DNA of 64,000 bases. Source: Pseudohaliea sp964438205. GTDB taxonomy: Bacteria > Pseudomonadota > Gammaproteobacteria > Pseudomonadales > Halieaceae. The notes beneath the pieces were generated by a model. The model did not search any database, was not told the origin of the DNA, and was given only the letters and a program-made list of their open reading frames with translations. Position numbers and translations under genes: made by a program. The stretch spans positions 1-64,000 of the forward strand of contig CAYTJQ010000007.1 of assembly GCA_964438205.1 (NCBI GenBank), given 5' to 3'. Below, one piece after another: positions 50,613-58,879 of this stretch; position 1 is the first letter of the stretch; each line of letters begins with the position of its first letter.

Positions 50613-51689
50613 CTACAGCCGCGGCGGGCGCGCGCGTTCCGGGGCCTCGGCACCGCCCAGCAGCTCTACCGAGGTGAACAGGCGCGAGGCGCCGGTGTGG
50701 CCGGTGAGGGCGTCGGCGGCGAGGAGCACGGCGCCGGCGGTCCAGGTGGGCTTCTCGGCGGGCCAGAGCAGGTCCTCCGCGAACTGGTAGCCGGTCCAGT
50801 AGGCGCCGTCACCGTCGCGCCACTGGTGCAGCCAGCTGTAGAGCTCAACGGCCCGGGCGTGGTCACCGGCGGCGAGCAGGGCCATGACCAGCTCGCAGGA
50901 CTCGGCCACGGTCACCCAGGGCTCTTCCACCACGCAGCGGCAGCCGAGCCCCGGCTCGACGAAGGCATCCCAGCGCGCGGCGAGCCGCGCCCGCGCCGCG
51001 GCACCCTGCACCGCCCCCGCGAGGACCGGGTAGAACCAGTCCATGGAGAAGCGGGCCTTGCTTTCCCAGGTGCGGTCGAAGCGCTCCGGCCGCCGGCGCA
51101 GGGCCTCGCCGAGGCCCGCCCGGGCGCGGAGCCAGGCCGGGCGGGGCCGGCCGAGGGTCGCCGCGATATTGCTCGCGCACTCGAGGCTCTTGTAGATGGA
51201 GCTGCAGCCGGTCACGAGCGCGTCGCCCTTGGGCCGCCCGTCACCGTCCACGGCCCAGTCGACCTCGCCGTGCTCCGATTGCAGCGACAGCACGAAGCCC
51301 ATCGCCCGCTCCACCATCGGCCAGTAGCGCAGCAGGAAATCGTCATCAGCGGTCACGAGGTAGTGGTGCCAGACGCCGGTCGCGGCGTAGGCGACGAAGT
51401 TGCTCTCCCGCCGTTCGAGGTTGTCCGGCAGTTCGCCGCGGTAGGCGGCCCACCAGCTGCCGTCCTCGAGCTGCCGGGCCGCGAGCCAGGCGTAGGCGCG
51501 CTCGGCGGCCTCGATCTCGCCGCCGATGGCAAGGCCCATGGCGGCTTCCACGTGGTCCCAGGGGTCCGTGTAATTCCCCGGGAACCAGGGGATCTCGCCG
51601 CTCTCGCACTGGCTGTCGAGGATGAACTGGACCGTCGGCCGCAGCAGGTCCCGCGGAAAAAGGCCCGGGCTCAGGTAGGGGCCGCTCAC
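50613..51689 (-). CDS. Alpha/alpha-toroid protein, annotated as 'prenyltransferase'-like
   Basis: 358 residues made of six or so helical hairpins with Trp/Tyr-rich turns (DSQCESGEIPWFPGN, RQLEDGSWWAAYRG, WHHYLVTADDDFLLRYW, DGAYWTGYQFAED), as in (alpha/alpha)6 barrels of glycosidases and squalene/prenyl cyclases. Such genes are often labelled prenyltransferase but catalytic DxDD or zinc ligands are not obvious; a glycoside-processing role is equally possible given the glycosyltransferase nearby. Start GTG 51689 overlaps the preceding methyltransferase stop (GTGA), so it is the third gene of the unit. Confidence 0.7.
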   Translation of the reverse strand: MSGPYLSPGLFPRDLLRPTVQFILDSQCESGEIPWFPGNYTDPWDHVEAAMGLAIGGEIEAAERAYAWLAARQLEDGSWWAAYRGELPDNLERRESNFVAYAATGVWHHYLVTADDDFLLRYWPMVERAMGFVLSLQSEHGEVDWAVDGDGRPKGDALVTGCSSIYKSLECASNIAATLGRPRPAWLRARAGLGEALRRRPERFDRTWESKARFSMDWFYPVLAGAVQGAAARARLAARWDAFVEPGLGCRCVVEEPWVTVAESCELVMALLAAGDHARAVELYSWLHQWRDGDGAYWTGYQFAEDLLWPAEKPTWTAGAVLLAADALTGHTGASRLFTSVELLGGAEAPERARPPRL

Positions 51690-52387
51690 GGGGTCACCTC
51701 GCGGCGGAAGTAAAGCACCACGCTCTTGCCCAGGAACGGGTCGAGGAGCTTCTCGAGGCGGCGGGTCGGCCAGGGTGCCTTGAGCATGTCCCAGACGAGC
51801 AGCCGGTGCCAGGTGCGCACCAGCCAGCTGCGCTCGCGGCGCTCCCAGAACAGGCACTGCAGCCACCAGTAGGGTACGTGCAGCGCGTGCGCGCCATGGC
51901 GGTGGTAGCAGCGGTAGCCCGCGCCGGCGACTTCCCGCTCCAGCGCCTCGCGCCGGAAGATGCGCAGGTGGCCGCCGGGCACCTGGTGGTAGCCGCGACT
52001 CAGGCGCCAGCAGAGGCGCTCCGGCCAGGCCCGCGGCACGCTCACGCAGAGCAGCCCGTCGGGCCGCAGCACCCGGGTCGCCTCGGCCAGGGCAGCGCGG
52101 TAGTCGGGGATGTGCTCGAGCACCTCGCTCATGATGACCGCATCGAACACACCGTCGGCGAAGGGTAGCGTGAGGGCGTCAGCGGCCACCACCGCCACCG
52201 GGGCGGGAGGCGGCAGCTCCGCGAGTCGCGCGCGGGCCGTGGCCAGGTCGCCGGGGGACAGGTCGACACCCACGGTCTCGAAGCCGGCGAAGGCGGCGCC
52301 GTGCACGTGACGTCCCTCGCCGCAGCCCAGGTCGAGCACCCGGGCACCGGCGGGCAGCGCCAGGAAGCTGAAATCAACGGTCTGCAC
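51686..52387 (-). CDS. Class I SAM-dependent methyltransferase (UbiE/COQ5-like fold)
   Basis: 233 residues with motif I VLDLGCGEGRH, motif II TVGVDLSPGD, DALTLPFADGVFDAVIMSEVLEHI and post-motif LRPDGLLCVSVP. The C-terminal third carries several Trp/Arg-rich segments (WWLQCLFWERRERSW) that may touch the membrane. Start GTG 52387 lies inside the end of the glycosyltransferase gene (14-base overlap). Probable role: methylation of the glycosyltransferase product or of a lipid carrier (inference). Confidence 0.85.
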   Translation of the reverse strand: MQTVDFSFLALPAGARVLDLGCGEGRHVHGAAFAGFETVGVDLSPGDLATARARLAELPPPAPVAVVAADALTLPFADGVFDAVIMSEVLEHIPDYRAALAEATRVLRPDGLLCVSVPRAWPERLCWRLSRGYHQVPGGHLRIFRREALEREVAGAGYRCYHRHGAHALHVPYWWLQCLFWERRERSWLVRTWHRLLVWDMLKAPWPTRRLEKLLDPFLGKSVVLYFRREVTP

Positions 52388-53765
52388 GGGCCAGCACGCG
52401 GCGGTAGTACGCGACCATGGCGCCGGCGCAGACCGACCAGCTGAAGTTGTCCACGATGCGGCGCCGGCCCGCGATGCCGAGGGCCTCGCGGCGCGCCGGA
52501 TCGCGGAGCAGGCCACGCAGCGCGGCGGCCAGCGCCGCGGCATCGCCCCGCGGCACGGTGACGCCGGCGTCGCCGACGATCTCGGGGAGGGCACCGCCGT
52601 CGGTCGCCACCACCGGGACACCACAGGCCATGGCCTCACCGGCGGGCAGGCCGAAGCCCTCGTAGAGCGAGGGCACCACGGCGACCGTCGCCCCCGCGTA
52701 GCGCTGCACCAGGGTCTCGGTGCTGATACCGCTCTCGAAGTGTACCCGGCCGGCGAGACCGAGCCGGTCGAGCAACTGCTCGGTCTTGCCGCCGGGCTGG
52801 GGCCGGCCGATAACCAGCAGTTCGAGGTCGGGGTCGTCACGCAGGAGCTCGGCGTAGGCCAGGAGGAGGTAGCGCAGGCCTTTCAGCGGCGCATCGGCGG
52901 AGGCGGTCGCCATCAGCCGCCGCGGGTGCCGCGGGGTGTCGGGCAGCGGCCGGAACACGGCGGTGTCGATACCGTTGTAGACCAGGTCGACCTGCGCCGG
53001 GTCGATGCCGAAGTCCGCGCCGATATCGCGCCGGGAGCACTCGGAGACGGTCACGACATGATCGAGACCGCGGGCGACGCGCTTCTGCATGCGCAGGAAG
53101 CTGTGCCAGCGCCGGATGAGCAGCCGTTCCACGGGGCTGCGCGCCGCATCGAGCGCCAGGCGCAGGTCGTGGGTGATCGGGTGGTGGATGGTGCTGACCA
53201 GGGGGATACCGAGGCGCTGCAGCGCCAGCATGCCGTAGGACAGGCTCTGGTTGTCGTGCACGAGATCGTAGCGGCCCCGGTGCCGGCGCAGGTATTTCAC
53301 CGCCCGGCGGCCAAAGGTGTAGGGCTCGGCGAAACCGCCGGTGAGCTTGCTGGTCCACTCGACCGTGTCGGTCCAGGACGCCAGGTGGCGCGGCCGCAGG
53401 GCGCCGAGCCCGTTCTCGAACAGGTCCAGGCTCGGCAGCTTGATGAGCGGGACCCGCGGGTCGAGGTGGGGGTAGGGCGGCCCGGAGATCACGTCGACCC
53501 GGTGGCCGGCGTCGACCAGCGCCTTGCTCAGGTACTTGAGGTAGATCCCCTGGCCACCGCCGTAGGGCTGGCTGCGGTAACCCAGAAGGGCAATGCGCAG
53601 CGGCCGGTCGAGGGCGGCCGCGACCACCGGCGAGGGCGGCACGGGCTCCGCGGCCGGGATGCCCTCGCGGAGCAGGGCCAGGTTGTTGTCGAACTGTGCG
53701 ATGTCGGCGTCCCCCGATCGGTGCCGGCCCCGCGTGCACACCTCGCCCGGCGCCCCGCGGGGCAC
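52374..53765 (-). CDS. GT4-family glycosyltransferase
   Basis: Up to 463 residues. GT-B fold with N-terminal RIALLGYRSQPYGGGQGIYLKYLSKAL, middle DLVHDNQSLSYGML, TVSECSRRDIG and the retaining-GT4 donor site PSLYEGFGLPAGEAMACGVPVVATDGGALPE (E-x7-E present). It transfers a sugar from a nucleotide donor to an unknown acceptor. The N-terminal 50 residues before IALLG look non-conserved; GTG 53765 is the farthest start and a later one is possible. First gene of the - strand cluster glycosyltransferase / methyltransferase / toroid protein; divergent from rmlA. Confidence 0.88.
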   Translation of the reverse strand: MPRGAPGEVCTRGRHRSGDADIAQFDNNLALLREGIPAAEPVPPSPVVAAALDRPLRIALLGYRSQPYGGGQGIYLKYLSKALVDAGHRVDVISGPPYPHLDPRVPLIKLPSLDLFENGLGALRPRHLASWTDTVEWTSKLTGGFAEPYTFGRRAVKYLRRHRGRYDLVHDNQSLSYGMLALQRLGIPLVSTIHHPITHDLRLALDAARSPVERLLIRRWHSFLRMQKRVARGLDHVVTVSECSRRDIGADFGIDPAQVDLVYNGIDTAVFRPLPDTPRHPRRLMATASADAPLKGLRYLLLAYAELLRDDPDLELLVIGRPQPGGKTEQLLDRLGLAGRVHFESGISTETLVQRYAGATVAVVPSLYEGFGLPAGEAMACGVPVVATDGGALPEIVGDAGVTVPRGDAAALAAALRGLLRDPARREALGIAGRRRIVDNFSWSVCAGAMVAYYRRVLARADR

Positions 53766-53812
53766 GCGGTAGAGGGGGGAATCGGGCGGGCGGGTACTCC
53801 TGCCGGAAAGTT

Positions 53813-53830
53813 GCCAATGTTAACAATGGC
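53813..53830. promoter_or_regulatory. 18-bp imperfect palindrome between the glycosyltransferase gene and rmlA
   Basis: GCCAATGTTAACAATGGC is symmetric at 16 of 18 positions around GTTAAC. It lies in the 196-base divergent intergenic region, 48 bases from the glycosyltransferase start and 132 from rmlA. AT-rich against its surroundings. Likely a dimeric regulator site serving one or both surface-sugar units; regulator unknown. Confidence 0.45.
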
Positions 53831-53961
53831 GCCGGGGAAATTCACCCGCTACGTCGCCCTTCCGGCAAGCAGGGCGGGGTGGGCAGGGCTTGCCGGTGCG
53901 GGGCGACAGGGGCGGGGCGCCGTCGCTATACTGGCCGGCCCCAGGGACGGAACGGCAGGCC

Positions 53962-54873
53962 ATGGCGACAGGAGCGACCAGCTACCGGGGCATCATCCTC
54001 GCCGGCGGCAGCGGCACCCGCCTGCACCCGCTCACGAGCACGGTGAGCAAGCAGCTCATGCCCGTGTACGACAAGCCCATGATCTACTACCCGCTGGCCA
54101 CGCTCATGGCCGCGGGCATCCGGGACATCCTGGTCATCACCACCCCGCGGGACCAGCGCGCCTTCGCCGACCTCCTCGGCGACGGCAGCCAGTGGGGCAT
54201 CAACCTCCAGTACACGGTGCAGCCGAGCCCAGACGGCCTCGCCCAGGCCTTCATTCTCGGCCGCGAGTTCATCGGCAGCGCCCCGGCGGCCCTGGTCCTC
54301 GGCGACAACATCTTCTACGGCCACGGCTTCACCGACTCCCTGCGCAGCGCCGCCGCCCGCGAGCACGGGGCCTCGGTCTTCGCCTACTACGTGCAGGATC
54401 CGGAGCGCTACGGCGTGGTCGCCTTCGACGAGGCCGGCGTCGCCATCGACATCGAGGAGAAGCCGGCGCAGCCGCGCTCGAGCTACGCCGTCACCGGCCT
54501 CTACTTCTACGACAACGACGTGGTCGACATCGCCGCCGGCATCCGGCCCTCGGCCCGGGGCGAACTCGAGATCACCGACGTCAACCGCGCCTACCTCGCC
54601 CGCGGCGACCTGCGGGTGGAAGTGATGGGCCGGGGCACGGCCTGGCTGGACACGGGCACGCACAACTCGCTGCTCGACGCCGCCAACTTCATCCGCGTGG
54701 TCGAGGAGCGGCAGGGCCTGAAGATCGCCTGCCCGGAGGAGATCGCCTTCCGCATGGGCTATATCGACGCGGCCCAGCTCGAGGCCCTGGCGGCGCCGCT
54801 GGAAAAGAGCGGCTACGGCCTCTACCTGCAGCGCCTGCTCCAGGGCGACATGGCGGTGTTCGATGGACTTTGA
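53962..54873 (+). CDS. rmlA: Glucose-1-phosphate thymidylyltransferase
   Basis: 303 residues. Signature GIILAGGSGTRLHPLT, then SKQLMPVYDKPMIYYPL, LGDNIFYG, EEKP and GTAWLDTGTHNSLLDA as in RmlA/RfbA. It makes dTDP-glucose from dTTP and glucose-1-phosphate, the first step to dTDP-L-rhamnose. ATG 53962 (MATGATSYRGI) is favoured by alignment with the family; a longer in-frame frame upstream is not needed. Its last 11 bases overlap rmlC. Confidence 0.96.
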   Translation: MATGATSYRGIILAGGSGTRLHPLTSTVSKQLMPVYDKPMIYYPLATLMAAGIRDILVITTPRDQRAFADLLGDGSQWGINLQYTVQPSPDGLAQAFILGREFIGSAPAALVLGDNIFYGHGFTDSLRSAAAREHGASVFAYYVQDPERYGVVAFDEAGVAIDIEEKPAQPRSSYAVTGLYFYDNDVVDIAAGIRPSARGELEITDVNRAYLARGDLRVEVMGRGTAWLDTGTHNSLLDAANFIRVVEERQGLKIACPEEIAFRMGYIDAAQLEALAAPLEKSGYGLYLQRLLQGDMAVFDGL

Positions 54874-55411
54874 AGGTACGGCCATCCCCGGCGTCTACCT
54901 GCTCAAGCCCCGGGTCTTCGGCGACAGCCGGGGGTTCTTTCTCGAGAGCTGGAACGCCGCCACTTTCCGCGACGCGGGCTTCGATCTCACCTTCGTGCAG
55001 GACAACCACAGCCGCTCGACCCGGGGCACGCTGCGCGGCCTGCACTACCAGACGCAGCACACCCAGGGAAAACTCGTGCGGGTGACCAGTGGCCGCGTCT
55101 TCGATGTCGCCGTGGACCTGCGCCGGGACAGCCCGACCCTCGGCCAGTGGGTCGGCGCCGAGCTCGGCGACCACAACCACCACATGCTCTGGGTGCCGCC
55201 GGGCTTCGCCCACGGCTTCTACGTGCTCTCCGACAGCGCCGACTTCCTCTACAAGTGCACCGACCGCTACCACCCGGAGTCCGAGGTCACCCTGGCCTGG
55301 GACGATCCCACCGTCGGCATCGACTGGCCGCTCTTCGCCGACGAACCTCCGCGCCTTTCCGACAAGGACCGTCACGGCCTCGCCTTCGCCAAGGTGCCGT
55401 TGCTGGGCTGA
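54863..55411 (+). CDS. rmlC: dTDP-4-dehydrorhamnose 3,5-epimerase
   Basis: 182 residues, cupin fold. DSRGFFLESW, FVQDNHSRSTRGTLRGLHYQ (catalytic His in GLHYQ), GRVFDVAVDLRRDSPT, WVPPGFAHGFYVLSD and YKCTDRYHPESE match RmlC. Third step of dTDP-rhamnose synthesis. Overlaps rmlA by 11 bases. Converges on the lysoplasmalogenase gene with 61 bases between. Confidence 0.96.
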   Translation: MDFEGTAIPGVYLLKPRVFGDSRGFFLESWNAATFRDAGFDLTFVQDNHSRSTRGTLRGLHYQTQHTQGKLVRVTSGRVFDVAVDLRRDSPTLGQWVGAELGDHNHHMLWVPPGFAHGFYVLSDSADFLYKCTDRYHPESEVTLAWDDPTVGIDWPLFADEPPRLSDKDRHGLAFAKVPLLG

Positions 55412-55472
55412 GCCGGCGCTGCTGCGTTAACCTCTTTTTTGTCAGGCTCAGGTCGTCGCGGCTGCCCGTCCG

Positions 55473-56096
55473 TCAGCGCCCGGGCTGCCAGCCCCGGGCG
55501 CGGGCCGTGAGCCCGAACTGCGCCGCGTAGTAGAGCAGCATGATCGCGTGGCGCGCGCCGGGTACCGGCTCGAGGAAGCGGTTCACCGCAATCAGCGCAT
55601 CGGAGAGCACGAAGGCCACCGCGCCGGCCACGGCCCAGGGGCCGGCACCGCAGAAGGCAGCCACCAGGGCCATGGCCGTGATGACCGCCAGGTAAGCGAG
55701 CACCGCCGGGGCGAGCGCAGCGGTTGCGGGCAGCAGCAACGTGCCGAGGCCGGCGGCGAAAGCGAGCAGCCCGAGCGCGAGCAACACCGCGCCGGCCGAG
55801 AGCCGCGGCGGGGCCGCGAACGCGGCGATATAGCAGAGGTGCGCCAGCAGGAAGGCGCCCAGTCCCGGCGCAAAGGCGCCGAGCTCCAGCGACAGGTCGC
55901 CGGTGGCCGAGAACACGAGCGCGGCCAGCACCGGCCTCCAGGCCGCGCCGCGCTGCAGCAGCACGAGCGCCGCCAGGCAAGCGATGGGGGTCACCTTGAG
56001 CACGAGGGGTGTCGGCCCCGGGCCGGCGCCGGGCGCGACGACGAAGACCACCGCGGTGAAGACAAACAACGCCTCCAGGGCGCGGCGCGCGGTCAT
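55473..56096 (-). CDS. Lysoplasmalogenase-like (YhhN/TMEM86) membrane protein
   Basis: 207 residues, seven to eight predicted TM helices, with the YhhN motif pattern: KVTPIACLAALVL, SATGDLSLEL, FLLAHLCYIAAF, SDALIAVNRF and YYAAQFGL. The family hydrolyses the vinyl-ether bond of lysoplasmalogens in animals (TMEM86B) and some bacteria. Start ATG 56096 is 4 bases after the rmlB stop, the last gene of the long - strand run. Confidence 0.88.
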   Translation of the reverse strand: MTARRALEALFVFTAVVFVVAPGAGPGPTPLVLKVTPIACLAALVLLQRGAAWRPVLAALVFSATGDLSLELGAFAPGLGAFLLAHLCYIAAFAAPPRLSAGAVLLALGLLAFAAGLGTLLLPATAALAPAVLAYLAVITAMALVAAFCGAGPWAVAGAVAFVLSDALIAVNRFLEPVPGARHAIMLLYYAAQFGLTARARGWQPGR

Positions 56097-56100
56097 GGCA

Positions 56101-57165
56101 TCAGTCCGGCAACAGCGGCCGCCACCAGTCTTCCCGGTCGAGGTACCAGTCGATGGTGCGCGCAAGACCGCTCTCGAAACTCTCCTGCGGCGTATAGCCG
56201 AGCTCCCGCTCCGCGCGACGGGCGTCGATCGCGTAGCGCCAGTCGTGACCGGCGCGATCCGTGACGAAAGTCACCAGCTCCCGGGCGCTGGCGCCGCGGG
56301 CCGGCGGCGCGTCGGGGAAGCGGCGGGCCAGCCCGGGGGCCGCCGCGAAGCGGGCATCGAGCTGGTCGCAGAGCAGGTGGACGATGTCGAGGTTGGCCCG
56401 CTCGTTGTTGCCGCCGATGTTGTAGCTCTCGCCCACGGCGCCCCGCTCGAGCACACCCTCGATGCCCCGGCAGTGGTCTTCCACGTAGAGCCAGTCGCGG
56501 ATGTTGCTGCCGTCGCCGTACACGGGCAGCGGCCGGCCGCGGAGGATGTTGGTCAGGCAGAGGGGAATGAGCTTCTCCGGGAAGTGGTAGGGCCCGTAAT
56601 TGTTCGAGCAGTTGCTCGTGGTCACCTCAAGCCCGTAGGTGTGGTGGGCCGCGCGCACGAGGTGGTCCGCGGCAGCCTTGCTCGCGGCGTAGGGCGAGTT
56701 CGGCGCGTAGGGCGTGTCCTCGCGGAAGGCCGGGTCCCCGGGGCCGAGGGTGCCGTAGACCTCGTCCGTGGACACGTGGTGAAAGCGGTGCGGCCGACCG
56801 CTCCCGGCGAGCCACTCCGCGCGCGCCGCCTCCAGCAGGCTGTGCGTGCCGAGCACGTTCGAGCGCACGAAGGCATCCGGGCCGCTGATGGAGCGGTCCA
56901 CGTGGCTCTCGGCGGCGAAGTGGACGATCGTGTCCACGGCGTGCTCGCGCAGGCAGCGGGCGACGGCATCGCGGTCGCAGATGTCCGCCTCGACGAAATG
57001 GAAGCGCTCGTCGTTCTCCCGGCTGGCGAGGCTGGCGCGGTTGCCCGCGTAGGTGAGTGCGTCGTAGACCACCACCCGGTCCGCCGGGTGGGCGTCGAGC
57101 CAGTAGTGGACGAAGTTGGCGCCGATGAAACCGGCGCCGCCGGTCACCAGTAGCGTGCGGCTCAT
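56101..57165 (-). CDS. rmlB: dTDP-glucose 4,6-dehydratase
   Basis: 354 residues, extended short-chain dehydrogenase: LLVTGGAGFIGANFVHYW (NAD site), HFAAESHVDRSI, HVSTDEVYG, YAASKAAADHLVRA (YxxxK) and NCSNNYGPYHFPEKLIPL. Second step to dTDP-rhamnose. ATG 57165 overlaps the rmlD stop (ATGA). Split from rmlAC, which lie on the other strand across the lysoplasmalogenase gene. Confidence 0.96.
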   Translation of the reverse strand: MSRTLLVTGGAGFIGANFVHYWLDAHPADRVVVYDALTYAGNRASLASRENDERFHFVEADICDRDAVARCLREHAVDTIVHFAAESHVDRSISGPDAFVRSNVLGTHSLLEAARAEWLAGSGRPHRFHHVSTDEVYGTLGPGDPAFREDTPYAPNSPYAASKAAADHLVRAAHHTYGLEVTTSNCSNNYGPYHFPEKLIPLCLTNILRGRPLPVYGDGSNIRDWLYVEDHCRGIEGVLERGAVGESYNIGGNNERANLDIVHLLCDQLDARFAAAPGLARRFPDAPPARGASARELVTFVTDRAGHDWRYAIDARRAERELGYTPQESFESGLARTIDWYLDREDWWRPLLPD

Positions 57166-58040
57166 TCCCCCTGCTCCCTGAGATCGTGCAGCATCAGGCG
57201 CAGCTGGCGGCGCCAGTGCACCCCGTCGATGGCGAGGTCCTGCCAGGTCGCGCCCTTGTCGAGGACACTGTAGGCCGGCCGCTGCGCCGGGGTCGGGTAG
57301 GCGGCCGTCGGCACCGGCAGGATGCGCGGCAGCCGCGGCAGCAGGCCCAGGGCCAGGGCCTCCTCGCCGATGGCGACGGCGAAGTCGTACCAGCTCGCCA
57401 CGCCGGCGTCGCTGAAATGGTAGGTGCCGGCGAGCGCCGGGCGCTCGGCAAAGGACCACAGCGCCCGGGCGAGGCCCCGGGCCCAGGTGGGCGTGCCCAC
57501 CTGGTCGGCGACCACCGTGAGTTCCTCGCGCTCGGCCATGAGCCGGAGCATGGTTTTCACGAAGTTGCCGCCGTGCCGCGAGTAGACCCAGCCCGTGCGC
57601 AGTACCAGCGCGCTCGGCAGTGCCGCACGGACAGCCTCCTCGCCGGCGAGCTTGCTGCGGCCGTAGGCGCCGAGCGGCGCCGCTGCCGCTTCCGGGGCGT
57701 AGGGGCTGGAGGCGCCCCCGTCGAAGACGAAGTCCGTAGAGACGTGCAGCAGGCGCACCCCGCGCTCGGCACAGGCGGCGGCGAGCAGGCCCGGCGCCCT
57801 CCCGTTGATGGCGTCGGCCGCCCCGGGCTCGGCCTCGGCGCGATCGACGGCGGTATAGGCGGCGGCGTTGATGACCAGCCGCGGCCGCAGCGCGTCGAGG
57901 CTGCGGCCGATGGCGGCCGCATCGGTGATATCGAGGCCCTGCCGATCGAAGGCAGCGCATTCCAGGTGTTGCGGAGAAGTAAAGACAAGCTCACGGCCGA
58001 GCTGGCCGCCGGCGCCGGTGACCAGCGCGCCCCCGCTCAC
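57162..58040 (-). CDS. rmlD: dTDP-4-dehydrorhamnose reductase
   Basis: 292 residues: ALVTGAGGQLGREL, VINAAAYTAVDRAEAEP, HVSTDFVFDG, YGRSKLAGEEAV (YxxxK) and DQVGTPTWARGLA match RmlD, the NAD(P)H-dependent last step to dTDP-L-rhamnose. Start GTG 58040 overlaps the lipase stop by 4 bases and its own stop overlaps rmlB. Confidence 0.95.
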   Translation of the reverse strand: MSGGALVTGAGGQLGRELVFTSPQHLECAAFDRQGLDITDAAAIGRSLDALRPRLVINAAAYTAVDRAEAEPGAADAINGRAPGLLAAACAERGVRLLHVSTDFVFDGGASSPYAPEAAAAPLGAYGRSKLAGEEAVRAALPSALVLRTGWVYSRHGGNFVKTMLRLMAEREELTVVADQVGTPTWARGLARALWSFAERPALAGTYHFSDAGVASWYDFAVAIGEEALALGLLPRLPRILPVPTAAYPTPAQRPAYSVLDKGATWQDLAIDGVHWRRQLRLMLHDLREQGE

Positions 58041-58879
58041 GGCGGGCAGCGGGCCCGGAGCCAGTCGTAGAGGTCCGCGAGGACGGTCTCGCGCTCGGGC
58101 TCGTTGAAGATCTCGTGGTACAGCCCCGGGTACCGGCGCAGGGTCTTGTCCTCGGAGCCGGCGCCGGCGACGAAGTCTTCCGACCCGGCCGGCGCGGTCA
58201 TCGCATCGGCGTCGCCGTGCAGGACCAGGAGCGGGAGCCGGAGCTCGCCGCGACGGGCCGCCACCTCGCCCATGGCCGTGAACAGCTCGACCACGAACCG
58301 CGCGCTGAACTTGCCGCTGTGGACCAGCGGGTCGGCGCGGTAGGCCGCCACCACCTCGGGGTCGCGGCTGATCCCGCCGGCATCGAGCTGCAGCACCCCC
58401 AGCCGCGGCAACAGCGCCGCGAGCAGCCGGTTGATCCAGATCGCCACCGCCGACGGCGGCTCGGCCACGGCGAGGGCCGCGCCGGACAGGGCGACGCCGG
58501 TGAAGCGGTGCTGGCGGTCGAGCAGGTAGCGGGCGGCGATCAGGCCGCCCATGCTGTGGCCCACGAGGAAGCAGGGCAGATCCGGGTAGTCTTCGGCGAT
58601 GCGGTCGCGCAGCGCGTCCAGGGGCGGGAAGAAGTCGGCGAAGCGGTCGATGTGGGCCCGGTGCCCCGGCGACTGGCCGTGGCCGCGGTGGTCCGGGGCG
58701 ATGACGGCGATGCCGCGGGCGTTCAGCCAGTCGGCAACGGCGGCATAGCGGCCGCTGTGCTCGCCGGCGCCGTGCGCGAGGAGCACCACGGCGACCGGGT
58801 TGGCCACCGGCCAGTGCCGGTAGAAGGTGCCGTCGGCGAGGCGCCCCTCGCCGGGGGCGCCTGGCGCCTGGCTGCTCAT
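58037..58879 (-). CDS. Alpha/beta hydrolase, monoacylglycerol lipase/lysophospholipase type
   Basis: 280 residues: VVLLAHGAGEHSGRYA (oxyanion region), DHRGHGQSPG, nucleophile elbow GHSMGG (S109), acid in LHGDADAMTAP and His in LYHEIFNEPE, the standard Hydrolase_4 set. No signal peptide, so cytosolic or inner-membrane-associated. ATG 58879 overlaps the ilvE stop (ATGA); a longer start at 58897 would extend further into ilvE. Function in lipid turnover is inferred; lysoplasmalogenase in the same run gives a weak lipid theme. Confidence 0.87.
   Translation of the reverse strand: MSSQAPGAPGEGRLADGTFYRHWPVANPVAVVLLAHGAGEHSGRYAAVADWLNARGIAVIAPDHRGHGQSPGHRAHIDRFADFFPPLDALRDRIAEDYPDLPCFLVGHSMGGLIAARYLLDRQHRFTGVALSGAALAVAEPPSAVAIWINRLLAALLPRLGVLQLDAGGISRDPEVVAAYRADPLVHSGKFSARFVVELFTAMGEVAARRGELRLPLLVLHGDADAMTAPAGSEDFVAGAGSEDKTLRRYPGLYHEIFNEPERETVLADLYDWLRARCPP

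Noticed and set aside
52740..55085. Long + strand frame running through the glycosyltransferase gene and rmlA
   Set aside because: It crosses genes on both strands and lacks any conserved motif; rmlA is read in another frame.
55408..55454. CTGAGCC ... GGCTCAG inverted repeat after rmlC
   Set aside because: Loop of about 30 bases with the T-run inside the loop, not after the stem; poor terminator geometry.
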